From Streptomyces sp. LHD-70 (lineage in GTDB: Bacteria; Actinomycetota; Actinomycetes; Streptomycetales; Streptomycetaceae): DNA of 64,000 bases. Made by a program: the position numbers and the translations under genes. Under the pieces are notes generated by a model. That model was not told the DNA's origin. It worked only from the letters and a program-made list of their open reading frames with translations, and did not search any database. Of this stretch, positions 1 to 7,206 are shown piece by piece (positions within the stretch are counted from its first letter, which is position 1; every line of letters begins with the position of its first letter). Location: NCBI RefSeq assembly GCF_031157275.1, contig NZ_JAVIFW010000016.1, forward strand, positions 142,735 through 206,734, in the 5' to 3' direction.

Positions 1-427
1 TGGTGGCGACGACGGTGTCCACCTCGCCGTCGGCCACGGCCTGTTCGCCGGTCGCGCAGAGCTCTTCGAGTGCGGTGATCCCGGCCGAGGTGGCGTTGGC
101 CGCGGCGAGCCGGGCGGCCTCGGCCTCCAACAGCGTGCGGACGGTGAGGAGTTGATCGGCCTCCTCCTCCGTCGGCTCGTGCACGAACGCGCCCTGGGCG
201 GGCCGCAGGTCGACCCAGCCCTCGGTGTTCAGCCGCTGCAGCGCCTCGCGCACCGGCTGTCTGGACACGCCCAGGTGCCCGGCCAGCTCGCTCTCGACCA
301 GGTGCTGGCCCGGGCGCAGGGCGCGGGTGGTGATGAGTTCGAGCAGGGCCTCGTACACCCGCTCGCGCAGCGGGCCCGGCCGCTCCAGTTTCGGCACGGC
401 ACCGTGCGGCAGTCCTGCGGACAACAT
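1..427 (-). CDS. GntR-family (FCD/FadR subfamily) transcriptional regulator, 3' part outside the window
   Basis: DNA-binding repressor family. The visible 142 residues hold a winged helix-turn-helix (about residues 15-80, with SRQPVREALQRL as the recognition region) followed by the start of an alpha-helical FCD-type effector domain (TVRTLLEAEAARLAA). The ATG at 427 sets the start; the C-terminus continues past the left edge. FCD regulators bind small carboxylates. A TGT-N2-ACA type site lies in its own promoter, and a near copy lies in the MFS/formate dehydrogenase divergent promoter about 3.6 kb away, so autoregulation and control of that locus are inferred. The family call is secure; the effector is unknown. 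Confidence 0.9.
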   Translation of the reverse strand, partial: MLSAGLPHGAVPKLERPGPLRERVYEALLELITTRALRPGQHLVESELAGHLGVSRQPVREALQRLNTEGWVDLRPAQGAFVHEPTEEEADQLLTVRTLLEAEAARLAAANATSAGITALEELCATGEQAVADGEVDTVVAT

Positions 428-504
428 CGCGGTCCCCCTCGTCGGCCTCGGATCGTCGGCACGGAGCGGCCGCCGCAGACAGGACGGAGCCGCTTCCACA
501 TTGG

Positions 505-518
505 CTATCGTCTACAGT
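505..518 (-). promoter_or_regulatory. Candidate GntR operator in the gntR promoter
   Basis: Read on the minus strand this is ACTGTAGACGATAG, about 80 bp upstream of the gntR start. It matches 12 of 14 bases of the site at 4162-4175 and holds the TGT-N2-AC(A) half-palindrome typical of FCD-GntR operators. TTGTGC (526-531, minus strand) and TAGCCA could be -35 and -10 elements around it, which would suit repression by steric block. The motif match is seen directly; the function is inferred. Confidence 0.5.
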
Positions 519-641
519 CTACCGAGCACAATGGCCAGTACACAGGGGAGTTGGGCTCGTCACACGCTCGTCACACTCGGCACCGGCGGCCGGAATCGAC
601 CGGTCCGCCCCGGTCTGCGTACTCGCCGACGAGGGCGCTCC

Positions 642-1598
642 TCAGGGGCAGCGCACGACCTGACCGGCGTACGACAGGTTCCCGCCGAAGCCGAAGAGCA
701 GCACCGGCGCCCCGGGCGGGACTTCGCGCCGTTCGACGAGCTTGGACAGGGCGAGCGGGATGCTCGCGGCCGAGGTGTTGCCGGACTCCACGACATCCCG
801 GGCGACGACCGCGTTGACGGCCCCGATGCGCTGGGCGACGGGTTCGATGATGCGCAGGTTGGCCTGGTGGAGGACGACCCCGGCGAGGTCCTCGGGCGCG
901 AGTCCGGCGCGCTCGCACACCTTCCGGGCGATGGGCGGGAGCTGGGTGGTCGCCCACCGGTACACGCTCTGGCCCTCCTGCGCGAAGACCGGCGGTGTGC
1001 CCTCGATGCGCACGGCGTGCCCCATCTCGGGCACGGAACCCCAGAGCACGGGCCCGATGCCCGCCTCTTCCCCGTCCGCCACGGCCTCGACGACCGCGGC
1101 GCCCGCGCCGTCCCCGACCAGGACACAGGTCGTACGGTCGCTCCAGTCCGTGACGGCGGACATGTTGTCGGCGCCGATCACCAGCGCGCGGGTCGCCGAG
1201 CCCGCCCGGATCGCGTGGTCCGCGGTGGCCAGGGCGTGCGGGAACCCGGCGCAGACCACGTTCAGGTCGAGCACGGCGGGCGAGGGCATGCCGAGGCGGG
1301 CGGCGACGCGGGCGGCGGTGTTCGGGGAGCGGTCGACCGCGGTGGAGGTGGCGACGACGACGAGGTCGATCTCGTCGGCGGTGCGGCCCGCACCGGCCAG
1401 GGCCTTGGCGGCGGCCTGCGCGGCGAGCGCGTCGACGGGCTCGTCGGGGCCCGCGATGTGCCGGGTGCGGATGCCGACGCGGCTGCTGATCCACTCGTCG
1501 CTGGTGTCGACGAGCCGCGCGACGTCGTCGTTGGTGAGCACCTTCGTGGGCTGATGGTGGCCGACCGCGGTGATACGCGTGCCGTTCGTGCCGTACAT
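642..1598 (-). CDS. Beta-ketoacyl-ACP synthase III-like (FabH family) condensing enzyme
   Basis: Thiolase-fold enzyme that would condense an acyl-CoA starter with an extender acyl carrier or CoA. At 318 residues it has normal FabH length. The catalytic triad is visible: Cys116 in LNVVCAGFPHA, His244 in VVLHQANLRI and Asn274 in ESGNTSAAS; an FGFGGNLSYAG-type motif closes the C-terminus. The ATG start has a GGAGG about 9 nt upstream. No fab operon, acyl carrier or acyltransferase gene is adjacent, so it is not the housekeeping fatty-acid locus. It may be a stand-alone KAS III used in specialised metabolism or in acyl transfer; the substrate cannot be read from sequence. Confidence 0.88.
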   Translation of the reverse strand: MYGTNGTRITAVGHHQPTKVLTNDDVARLVDTSDEWISSRVGIRTRHIAGPDEPVDALAAQAAAKALAGAGRTADEIDLVVVATSTAVDRSPNTAARVAARLGMPSPAVLDLNVVCAGFPHALATADHAIRAGSATRALVIGADNMSAVTDWSDRTTCVLVGDGAGAAVVEAVADGEEAGIGPVLWGSVPEMGHAVRIEGTPPVFAQEGQSVYRWATTQLPPIARKVCERAGLAPEDLAGVVLHQANLRIIEPVAQRIGAVNAVVARDVVESGNTSAASIPLALSKLVERREVPPGAPVLLFGFGGNLSYAGQVVRCP

Positions 1599-1720
1599 GG
1601 TGCGGGGCCTCCGACGCCGGGTGCTGAGCAGGAGGCCCCAGTCTCGTCAGCGACTCACGGGTACGAGGGCACGCAAGGTGACAGTATTTGGCCGCCTTGG
1701 TTGGAGCTTTCCCTTACCCG

Positions 1721-1829
1721 TCAATCGCCGGAGGGGCTCAATTTTGAGCCCCTCCGGCGATTGAGGAGCGGGGTCCGGGGCGGAGCCCCGAAGCGCCGCA
1801 GGCTTTCGGGAAGGGGCGGGTAGGGGAAA
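1721..1829. repeat. Dispersed palindromic repeat, family A (copy 1)
   Basis: Perfect inverted repeat with 21-bp arms (1721-1741 and 1744-1764) and a 2-nt loop, followed by a second small hairpin (GGGGTC/GAGCCCC type, 1769-1790) and a G-rich tail (CGGGAAGGGGCGGG). It lies between two minus-strand genes, just 3' of the methyltransferase, so in RNA it could act as its terminator. Related copies are at 7711-7880, 11183-11250, 22073-22198, 42237-42298, 52350-52440 and 61101-61190. Confidence 0.9.
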
Positions 1830-1834
1830 AAAAC

Positions 1835-2485
1835 TCAGCGCACCCTGCGAGCCCGGAGCACCACGTCCTCATGATGATGCGCCCCCGCCCCGCCCTCAAT
1901 TTCGCGAGGCCGCTGCTCATGCACCTCGACCTCCCAGTCCCCGGTGAGCAGCGCGGCGACCGTCGCGGGCAGGACGTAGTCCTCCGGGTCGAAGCCCGCC
2001 TCCTGGGCGTGCTCGGCGTCGACGACGTGGTGGACGAGCAGCAGGACGCCGCCGACCTTCACGGATGCGAGCAGCGCGCGCTCCGCCGTCGCCTCGGGGG
2101 TGCGGAGCAGGGCCGGGTACTGGGCGGAGACCAGGTCGAAGGAGCCCGGCGCGAGATCCGCCTCGGTCAGTTCGGCGTGGATCCAGTGGACGGAGACCCC
2201 GGCGTCGCGCGCGTGCGCGGCCGCCCGGTCGAGCGCGACGCCGGAGACCTCGACCGCGGTCACGTCCCAGCCGCCGCGCGCGAGCCAGATGGCGTCGGCG
2301 CCCTCGCCGCAGCCCACGTCGAGGACCCGCCCCGGCGTGAGCCCGGCGACCTCGGCCACCAGCGCGCCGTTGGGCCGGCCGCTCCAGAGCTGCTGTCGGT
2401 CGGCGTACCGGTCGTCCCACTCCGCGCGTACGGAAGCGTCGCCGAGGTAGCCGTCGGTACGGGGTGCTGCGATGTCGTCTGTCAT
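1835..2485 (-). CDS. Class I SAM-dependent methyltransferase
   Basis: 216-residue Rossmann-fold methyltransferase. The SAM-binding motif I is LDVGCGEGADAIWLA, followed by an acidic residue after strand 2 (TAVEVSG) and a FDLVSAQY post-motif. It resembles the YrrT/SmtA-like single-domain group, and nothing fixes its acceptor. I chose the ATG at 2485 (MTDDIAAP) over a longer frame that adds an Arg-rich extension unlike the family. It has no operon partner, and a palindromic repeat sits directly downstream. Confidence 0.85.
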   Translation of the reverse strand: MTDDIAAPRTDGYLGDASVRAEWDDRYADRQQLWSGRPNGALVAEVAGLTPGRVLDVGCGEGADAIWLARGGWDVTAVEVSGVALDRAAAHARDAGVSVHWIHAELTEADLAPGSFDLVSAQYPALLRTPEATAERALLASVKVGGVLLLVHHVVDAEHAQEAGFDPEDYVLPATVAALLTGDWEVEVHEQRPREIEGGAGAHHHEDVVLRARRVR

Positions 2486-2564
2486 GCGCCCACCGTGCCT
2501 CGGCCGCCTCCGCGACGCCCACAAATCTTGCCGGTACGGCAAACCGGGCGTGCGGCGCGCCTCC

Positions 2565-2693
2565 TCATCCGGTGAAGAGCTGCGTCGCCTTCTGCACGAG
2601 TTCGTACAGCCCGTAGGCGAGCGGCAGTCCCACCCAGAGCCAGGCGAAGGCGGTCAGGGCGCGGCGGCTAGGCGGGGTGTCGGGGTGCGGCAT
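2565..2693 (-). CDS. 42-residue single-TM protein, likely small companion subunit of the OFA-type MFS transporter
   Basis: Short ORF starting MPHPDTPPSRRALTAFAWLW, with one hydrophobic segment (about residues 13-32) and a short polar tail ending TQLFTG. It overlaps the 3' end of the MFS gene by 26 bp in another frame, which implies translational coupling. Small one-helix proteins of this kind are found next to oxalate/formate-type MFS genes in actinobacteria and are annotated as MFS transporter small subunits. The coding call rests on clean amino-acid composition, a TM segment and conserved context rather than length. Confidence 0.65.
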   Translation of the reverse strand: MPHPDTPPSRRALTAFAWLWVGLPLAYGLYELVQKATQLFTG

Positions 2694-4017
2694 CGGTTAC
2701 CTCTGCGGTGGCGGGCGCGGGCCCGGCGGATACGTGGTGGTGGCGCGGGTGGACGGGTCGGACCAGCTCGTTCGCGGCGAAGCCGAGCAGCAGCAGGCCG
2801 ATCATGATCGTGAGCGAGAGCCCGTACAGGCCGGGGCCGCTCCTGCCCGCGGCCTCCTGGGAGTCGGCCACCCAGTTGACGATCAGCGGGCCGAGCACAC
2901 CGGCCGTGGACCAGGCGGTGAGCAGCCGGCCGTGGATGGCGCCGACCTGGTACGTGCCGAACAGGTCCTTCAAGTACGCGGGGACCGTGGCGAAGCCACC
3001 GCCGTAGAAGGAGAGGATCACCAGGGCGCAGCAGATGAACAGCGGCTTGGAGTCGGCCCCGAACTGGGCGATCAGCAGGTACATGAGGGCGCCGACGCCG
3101 AGGTAGAGCCGGTAGACGTTCTTGCGGCCGATGAGGTCGGACGTGGAGGACCAGCCGATGCGGCCCGCCATGTTGGCGGCGGAGAGCAGCGCCACGAAAC
3201 CGGCCGCGGCGGAGGCGGAGACCGGGGTCGGGGTCTCGGCGAAGAAGTCGGTGATCATCGGGGCGGCCTTCTCCAGGATGCCGATCCCGGCGGTCACGTT
3301 CATGCAGAGCACCAGCCACAGGCACCAGAACTGCGGGGTGCGCATCGCCTGTTTCGCGGAGACCTGCGGTCCGTCGGCGGTCGCCCGCACGGCCTCCGCC
3401 GCCCCCGTAGGGGCCCTCGGCACCCGCACAAGGAGCACTCCGAGCGTCATGAAGACGGCGTACGTCACACCGTGCACGAGGAACGCGAGGGCGATGCCGT
3501 CGGAGTCGCTGCCGAAGGACTCCAGCATCTGCGAGGACCAGGGTGAGGCGATGAGCGCGCCGCCGCCGAAGCCCATGATCGCGATGCCGGTGGCCATGCC
3601 GGGCCGGTCGGGGAACCACTTGATCAGCGTCGATACGGGCGAGATGTAGCCGATGCCGAGTCCGATGCCGCCGACGAAGCCGTAGCCGAAGACGATCAGC
3701 CAGTACTGCTCGGTGGCGGCGCCGAGCGCGGCGAGCAGGAACCCGGAGGAGAAGCAGCACAGGGCGACCGTCATCGCCCAGCGCGGACCGTTGCGTTCGA
3801 CGAGCGTGCCGCCGAACGCCGCGGAGAGGCCGAGCATCACGATGCCCAGCTGGAACGGCAGCGCGCTCTGCGTGCCGGAGAGGTCGAGGGCGGATTCGAG
3901 GGGCGGCTTGAAGACGGACCAGGCGTAGGCCTGTCCGATGGAGAGGTGCACGGAGAGCGCGGCCGGGGGTACCAGCCAGCGGCTCCATCCCGGTGGGGCG
4001 AGGGGCGGGGTGGTCAT
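2668..4017 (-). CDS. OFA-family MFS transporter (oxalate/formate antiporter type)
   Basis: 449-residue, 12-helix major facilitator. The N-terminal signature GQAYAWSVFKPPLE and the absence of other substrate motifs place it in the oxalate:formate antiporter (OFA) subgroup, which exchanges or takes up small carboxylates such as oxalate, formate or lactate. I chose the ATG at 4017 (MTTPPLAPPGWSRW) because upstream sequence gives a non-family extension; no strong SD is visible. It is transcribed divergently from a formate dehydrogenase operon, supporting formate or oxalate as substrate. The same intergenic region holds a candidate GntR operator. Confidence 0.85.
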   Translation of the reverse strand: MTTPPLAPPGWSRWLVPPAALSVHLSIGQAYAWSVFKPPLESALDLSGTQSALPFQLGIVMLGLSAAFGGTLVERNGPRWAMTVALCCFSSGFLLAALGAATEQYWLIVFGYGFVGGIGLGIGYISPVSTLIKWFPDRPGMATGIAIMGFGGGALIASPWSSQMLESFGSDSDGIALAFLVHGVTYAVFMTLGVLLVRVPRAPTGAAEAVRATADGPQVSAKQAMRTPQFWCLWLVLCMNVTAGIGILEKAAPMITDFFAETPTPVSASAAAGFVALLSAANMAGRIGWSSTSDLIGRKNVYRLYLGVGALMYLLIAQFGADSKPLFICCALVILSFYGGGFATVPAYLKDLFGTYQVGAIHGRLLTAWSTAGVLGPLIVNWVADSQEAAGRSGPGLYGLSLTIMIGLLLLGFAANELVRPVHPRHHHVSAGPAPATAEVTDAAPRHPA

Positions 4018-4161
4018 GGTCGCGAACCCTAGGAAGGGGAAGGGCAGTTGGGAAGAGCGCGAACAGTGTTCGACCTGTCGTGCACGCAGACCGCCCGCCA
4101 CACCCACCCGCGTCAACGGTTGGCAATGTGCCGTGCGAACCCTTGTCGCCCCAACTTCCAT

Positions 4162-4175
4162 ACTGTAGACAATAT
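4162..4175 (+). promoter_or_regulatory. Candidate GntR operator in the MFS / formate dehydrogenase divergent promoter
   Basis: ACTGTAGACAATAT, containing the dyad TGT-AG-ACA. It lies 145 bp from the MFS start and 93 bp from the panE-like start, in the single 250-bp divergent intergenic region. It matches the gntR promoter site (505-518, minus strand) at 12 of 14 bases. A regulator bound here could control both directions. The match is seen; regulation is inferred. Confidence 0.5.
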
Positions 4176-4267
4176 TTCGTCGACACAGGTGCGACACCGT
4201 GCGACTCCCTGAAGCACCCACCGGTGCTTCAACTCCCTCGGTCCCCTCAACCGACAGGAGCCACACC

Positions 4268-5263
4268 GTGAAAGTCGCAGTCCTCGGCGCCGGAGCGATC
4301 GGCGCCTACGTCGGAGCCGCGCTGCACCGCGCGGGCGCCGACGTCCATCTCGTCGCCCGTGGACCGCACTTGGCGGCCATGAGGCAGCACGGCGTGCGTG
4401 TGCTCAGCCCCCGCGGCGACTTCACCGCGCGGCCGCACTGCACCGACGACCCCGCCGAGATCGGCCCGGTCGACCATGTCTTCCTGGGCCTGAAGGCGAC
4501 CTCGTACGCGGCGTGCGGGCCGCTCGTGGCGCCGCTGCTCCAGGACCACACCAGCGTGATCGCCGCCCAGAACGGCATCCCCTGGTGGTACTTCCACCGG
4601 CACGGCGGGCCGCACGACGGGCACCGGATCGAGAGCGTCGACCCCGGCGGTTCGGTCAGCGCGGTGCTCGCCCCGGAGCGGGCCGTCGGCTGCGTGGTGT
4701 ACGCGGCCACGGAACTCGAAGCGCCGGGCCTCGTACGGCACTTGGAGGGCACCCGGTTCTCCATCGGCGAGCCCGACCGGTCCACCTCGAAGCGGTGCCT
4801 GGAGTTCAGCGAGGCCATGCGGGCGGGCGGACTGAAGTGCCCCGTCGAGCCGGAGCTGCGCGACGACATCTGGATCAAACTGCTCGGCAACATCTCGTTC
4901 AACCCGATCAGCGCCCTGACCCGGGCGACGATGCGCCAGATGTGCGTGCACGGCACGACGCGCGAGGTCATCGAGCAGATGATGCGGGAGACCCTGGCCG
5001 TCGCGCACACGCTCGGCTGCCGCCCGGAGATCTCCGTGGAGCGGCGCATCGCGGGCGCCGAACGCGTCGGCGACCACCGCACCTCCACCCTCCAGGACCT
5101 GGAGCGCGGCAAGCCCCTCGAACTCGACGTGCTGCTCGCCGCGGTGGTGGAACTCGCCACGATCACCGGCGTTCCGGTGCCCACGCTCCGCACCGTGCAC
5201 GCCCTCTCGGACCTCCTTGCCACGCGCACCCTGCCGACCAGTCCAGAAAGCGAGGCGGCATGA
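4268..5263 (+). CDS. Ketopantoate reductase (ApbA/PanE) family protein
   Basis: 331-residue NAD(P)H-dependent 2-oxoacid reductase. The N-terminal Rossmann motif KVAVLGAGAIGAYVGAAL and the C-terminal helical ApbA_C domain (KLLGNISFNPISALTRAT, with the usual Asn-Pro) are present. The GTG start at 4268 begins exactly at the Rossmann strand. It is the first gene of the formate dehydrogenase operon, and its stop overlaps the next start (ATGA). A true panE is normally elsewhere, so this copy may reduce a different 2-keto acid linked to formate, oxalate or glyoxylate metabolism; that is a guess from context. Confidence 0.82.
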   Translation: MKVAVLGAGAIGAYVGAALHRAGADVHLVARGPHLAAMRQHGVRVLSPRGDFTARPHCTDDPAEIGPVDHVFLGLKATSYAACGPLVAPLLQDHTSVIAAQNGIPWWYFHRHGGPHDGHRIESVDPGGSVSAVLAPERAVGCVVYAATELEAPGLVRHLEGTRFSIGEPDRSTSKRCLEFSEAMRAGGLKCPVEPELRDDIWIKLLGNISFNPISALTRATMRQMCVHGTTREVIEQMMRETLAVAHTLGCRPEISVERRIAGAERVGDHRTSTLQDLERGKPLELDVLLAAVVELATITGVPVPTLRTVHALSDLLATRTLPTSPESEAA

Positions 5264-7197
5264 GGAAACGCGACCGCACCCCGAAGACCTACCACCGGCT
5301 CACCCACCCCCTGGTCCGCGACGGCAAGGGCGGGCCGCTGCGCCCCGCCACCTGGGACGAGGCGCTCGCCAAGGCCGCCGAAGGCTTCCGGAACGCGCGC
5401 GTGGCGCACGGCCCCGACGCGTTCGCGATGCTGTCCTGCGCCCGCGCGACCAATGAAATGAACTATGTGGCACAGAAGTTCACGCGTGTCGTCATGGGCA
5501 CCAACAACGTGGACTCCTGCAACCGCACCTGCCACGCCCCGAGCGTCGCCGGGCTCTCCGCCGTCTTCGGCTCGGGCGGCGGCACGTCCTCGTACGAGGA
5601 GGTCGAGCACACCGACCTCATCGTGATGTGGGGCTCCAACGCCCGCTTCGCGCACCCGATCTTCTTCCAGCACGTCCTGAAGGGGATACGCAACGGGGCG
5701 CGGATGTACGCGGTCGACCCGCGCCGCACCTCCACCGCCGAGTGGGCCGAGTCCTGGCTCGGGCCGAACGTCGGCACCGACATCCCCCTCGCGCACGCCG
5801 TCGCCCGCGAGATCATCCACGCCGGGCTGCACAACGAGGCGTTCATCGAGCGGGCGACCAGCGGCTTCGAGGAGTTCCGCGCCCTCGTCGAACCCTGGAC
5901 GCTGTCCCTCGCCGAGAAGGTCACCGGAGTCCCGGCCGCCGCGATCCGCGACCTCGCACACGCCTACGCGAGAGCCGAACGCGCCCAGCTGTGCTGGACG
6001 TTGGGCATCACCGAGCACCACAACGGCACCGACAACGTCCGCGCCCTGATCAATCTGGCGCTGCTCACCGGGCACGTCGGACGGTACGGCGCCGGGGTGC
6101 AGCCGCTGCGCGGGCAGAACAACGTCCAGGGCGGCGGCGACATGGGCGCCATCCCCAACCGGCTCCCCGGCTTCCAGGACATCCTCGACGACGGCCACCG
6201 CGCCAAGTTCGAGGCGGCCTGGGACACGGTGATCCCACCGCGGTACGGGATGACGCTCACCGACATGTTCGAGGCGATGGAGCACGGCTCGCTGCGCGCG
6301 GTGTACTGCATCGGCGAGAACCCGGCCCAGTCGGAGGCCGACAGCGAGCAGGCCCTGCGCCGCCTGGCCGCCCTCGACCACCTGGTCGTCCAGGACATCT
6401 TCCTGACGAAGACCGCCGAGCTCGCGGACGTCGTCCTGCCCGCCACGGCCTCCTGGGCGGAGACGGACGGCACCACCACCAACAGCGAACGCCGCGTCCA
6501 GCGCGTACGGTCCGCGCTCACCCCGCCCGGCGAGGCCCGCGAGGACATCGACATCATCTGCGAGATCGCCGAACGCCTCGGCCACGCCTGGAAGTTCGCC
6601 GACGCGGAGTCGGTCTGGAACGAGCTGCGCGCCCTGTCCCCCGACCACTTCGGCATGACGTACGACCGCCTGGAGGAGCAGCAGGGCCTGCAGTGGCCCT
6701 GCCCGGACCTGGAGCAGCTGCCGTCGAGCTTCCTGCACGGCCGTCTGTGGGACCCCGACCCCGAACTGCGGGGCCCACGGGCGGCGTTCGGCCTGGTCGA
6801 GCACGACCCGCCGGTGGACCTCACCGACGAGTCGTACCCCCTCCGCCTCACCACCGGCCGGCGCCTCGACTCGTACAACACCGGTGTGCAGAGCGGCAGT
6901 TTCGCCTCTCCGCTGCGGCGCGGCGAGTACGTGGAGCTGTGCCCGGAGGACGCGGAGCGGTACGGCGTGGTGGTGGGCGAGGAGGTACGGGTGGCCTCGC
7001 GGCGCGGCACGGTCGTCGCACCGGTCTGGGTCGACCCCGGCCTGCGCCCCGGCCTCGCCTTCATGACCATGCACTTTCCCGACGAGGTGGACACCAACCT
7101 GCTCACGATCGAGGCGAACTGTCCGATCGCGGGCACGGCGGAGTTCAAGGCGTCGGCGATCCGGATCGAGAAGCTCGATGTGGCCGTGAGGAGCTGA
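5260..7197 (+). CDS. Formate dehydrogenase, molybdopterin catalytic half of the alpha subunit
   Basis: 645 residues covering the Molybdopterin oxidoreductase domain and a C-terminal molydop-binding domain (from about residue 525, YPLRLTTGRRLDSYNTG). The catalytic pair Cys91-His92 is in NNVDSCNRTCHAPSVAGL, aligning with the Sec-His of E. coli FdhF, so this is a cysteine enzyme. Arg284 (PLRGQNNVQGGGDMG) matches the second catalytic residue. The usual N-terminal [4Fe-4S] domain of such subunits is absent: the protein starts directly at HRLTHPLVRD. That domain is the C-terminus of the protein at 9219-10079. Coupled to the upstream gene by ATGA. Confidence 0.92.
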   Translation: MRKRDRTPKTYHRLTHPLVRDGKGGPLRPATWDEALAKAAEGFRNARVAHGPDAFAMLSCARATNEMNYVAQKFTRVVMGTNNVDSCNRTCHAPSVAGLSAVFGSGGGTSSYEEVEHTDLIVMWGSNARFAHPIFFQHVLKGIRNGARMYAVDPRRTSTAEWAESWLGPNVGTDIPLAHAVAREIIHAGLHNEAFIERATSGFEEFRALVEPWTLSLAEKVTGVPAAAIRDLAHAYARAERAQLCWTLGITEHHNGTDNVRALINLALLTGHVGRYGAGVQPLRGQNNVQGGGDMGAIPNRLPGFQDILDDGHRAKFEAAWDTVIPPRYGMTLTDMFEAMEHGSLRAVYCIGENPAQSEADSEQALRRLAALDHLVVQDIFLTKTAELADVVLPATASWAETDGTTTNSERRVQRVRSALTPPGEAREDIDIICEIAERLGHAWKFADAESVWNELRALSPDHFGMTYDRLEEQQGLQWPCPDLEQLPSSFLHGRLWDPDPELRGPRAAFGLVEHDPPVDLTDESYPLRLTTGRRLDSYNTGVQSGSFASPLRRGEYVELCPEDAERYGVVVGEEVRVASRRGTVVAPVWVDPGLRPGLAFMTMHFPDEVDTNLLTIEANCPIAGTAEFKASAIRIEKLDVAVRS

Positions 7198-7206
7198 GGA
7201 GCTGAC

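Noticed and set aside
1721..1829. Family A repeat interpreted simply as a rho-independent terminator
   Set aside because: Some copies sit at gene ends and may terminate, but two are inside coding sequence in frame and several lack one arm, so a general terminator label is wrong.
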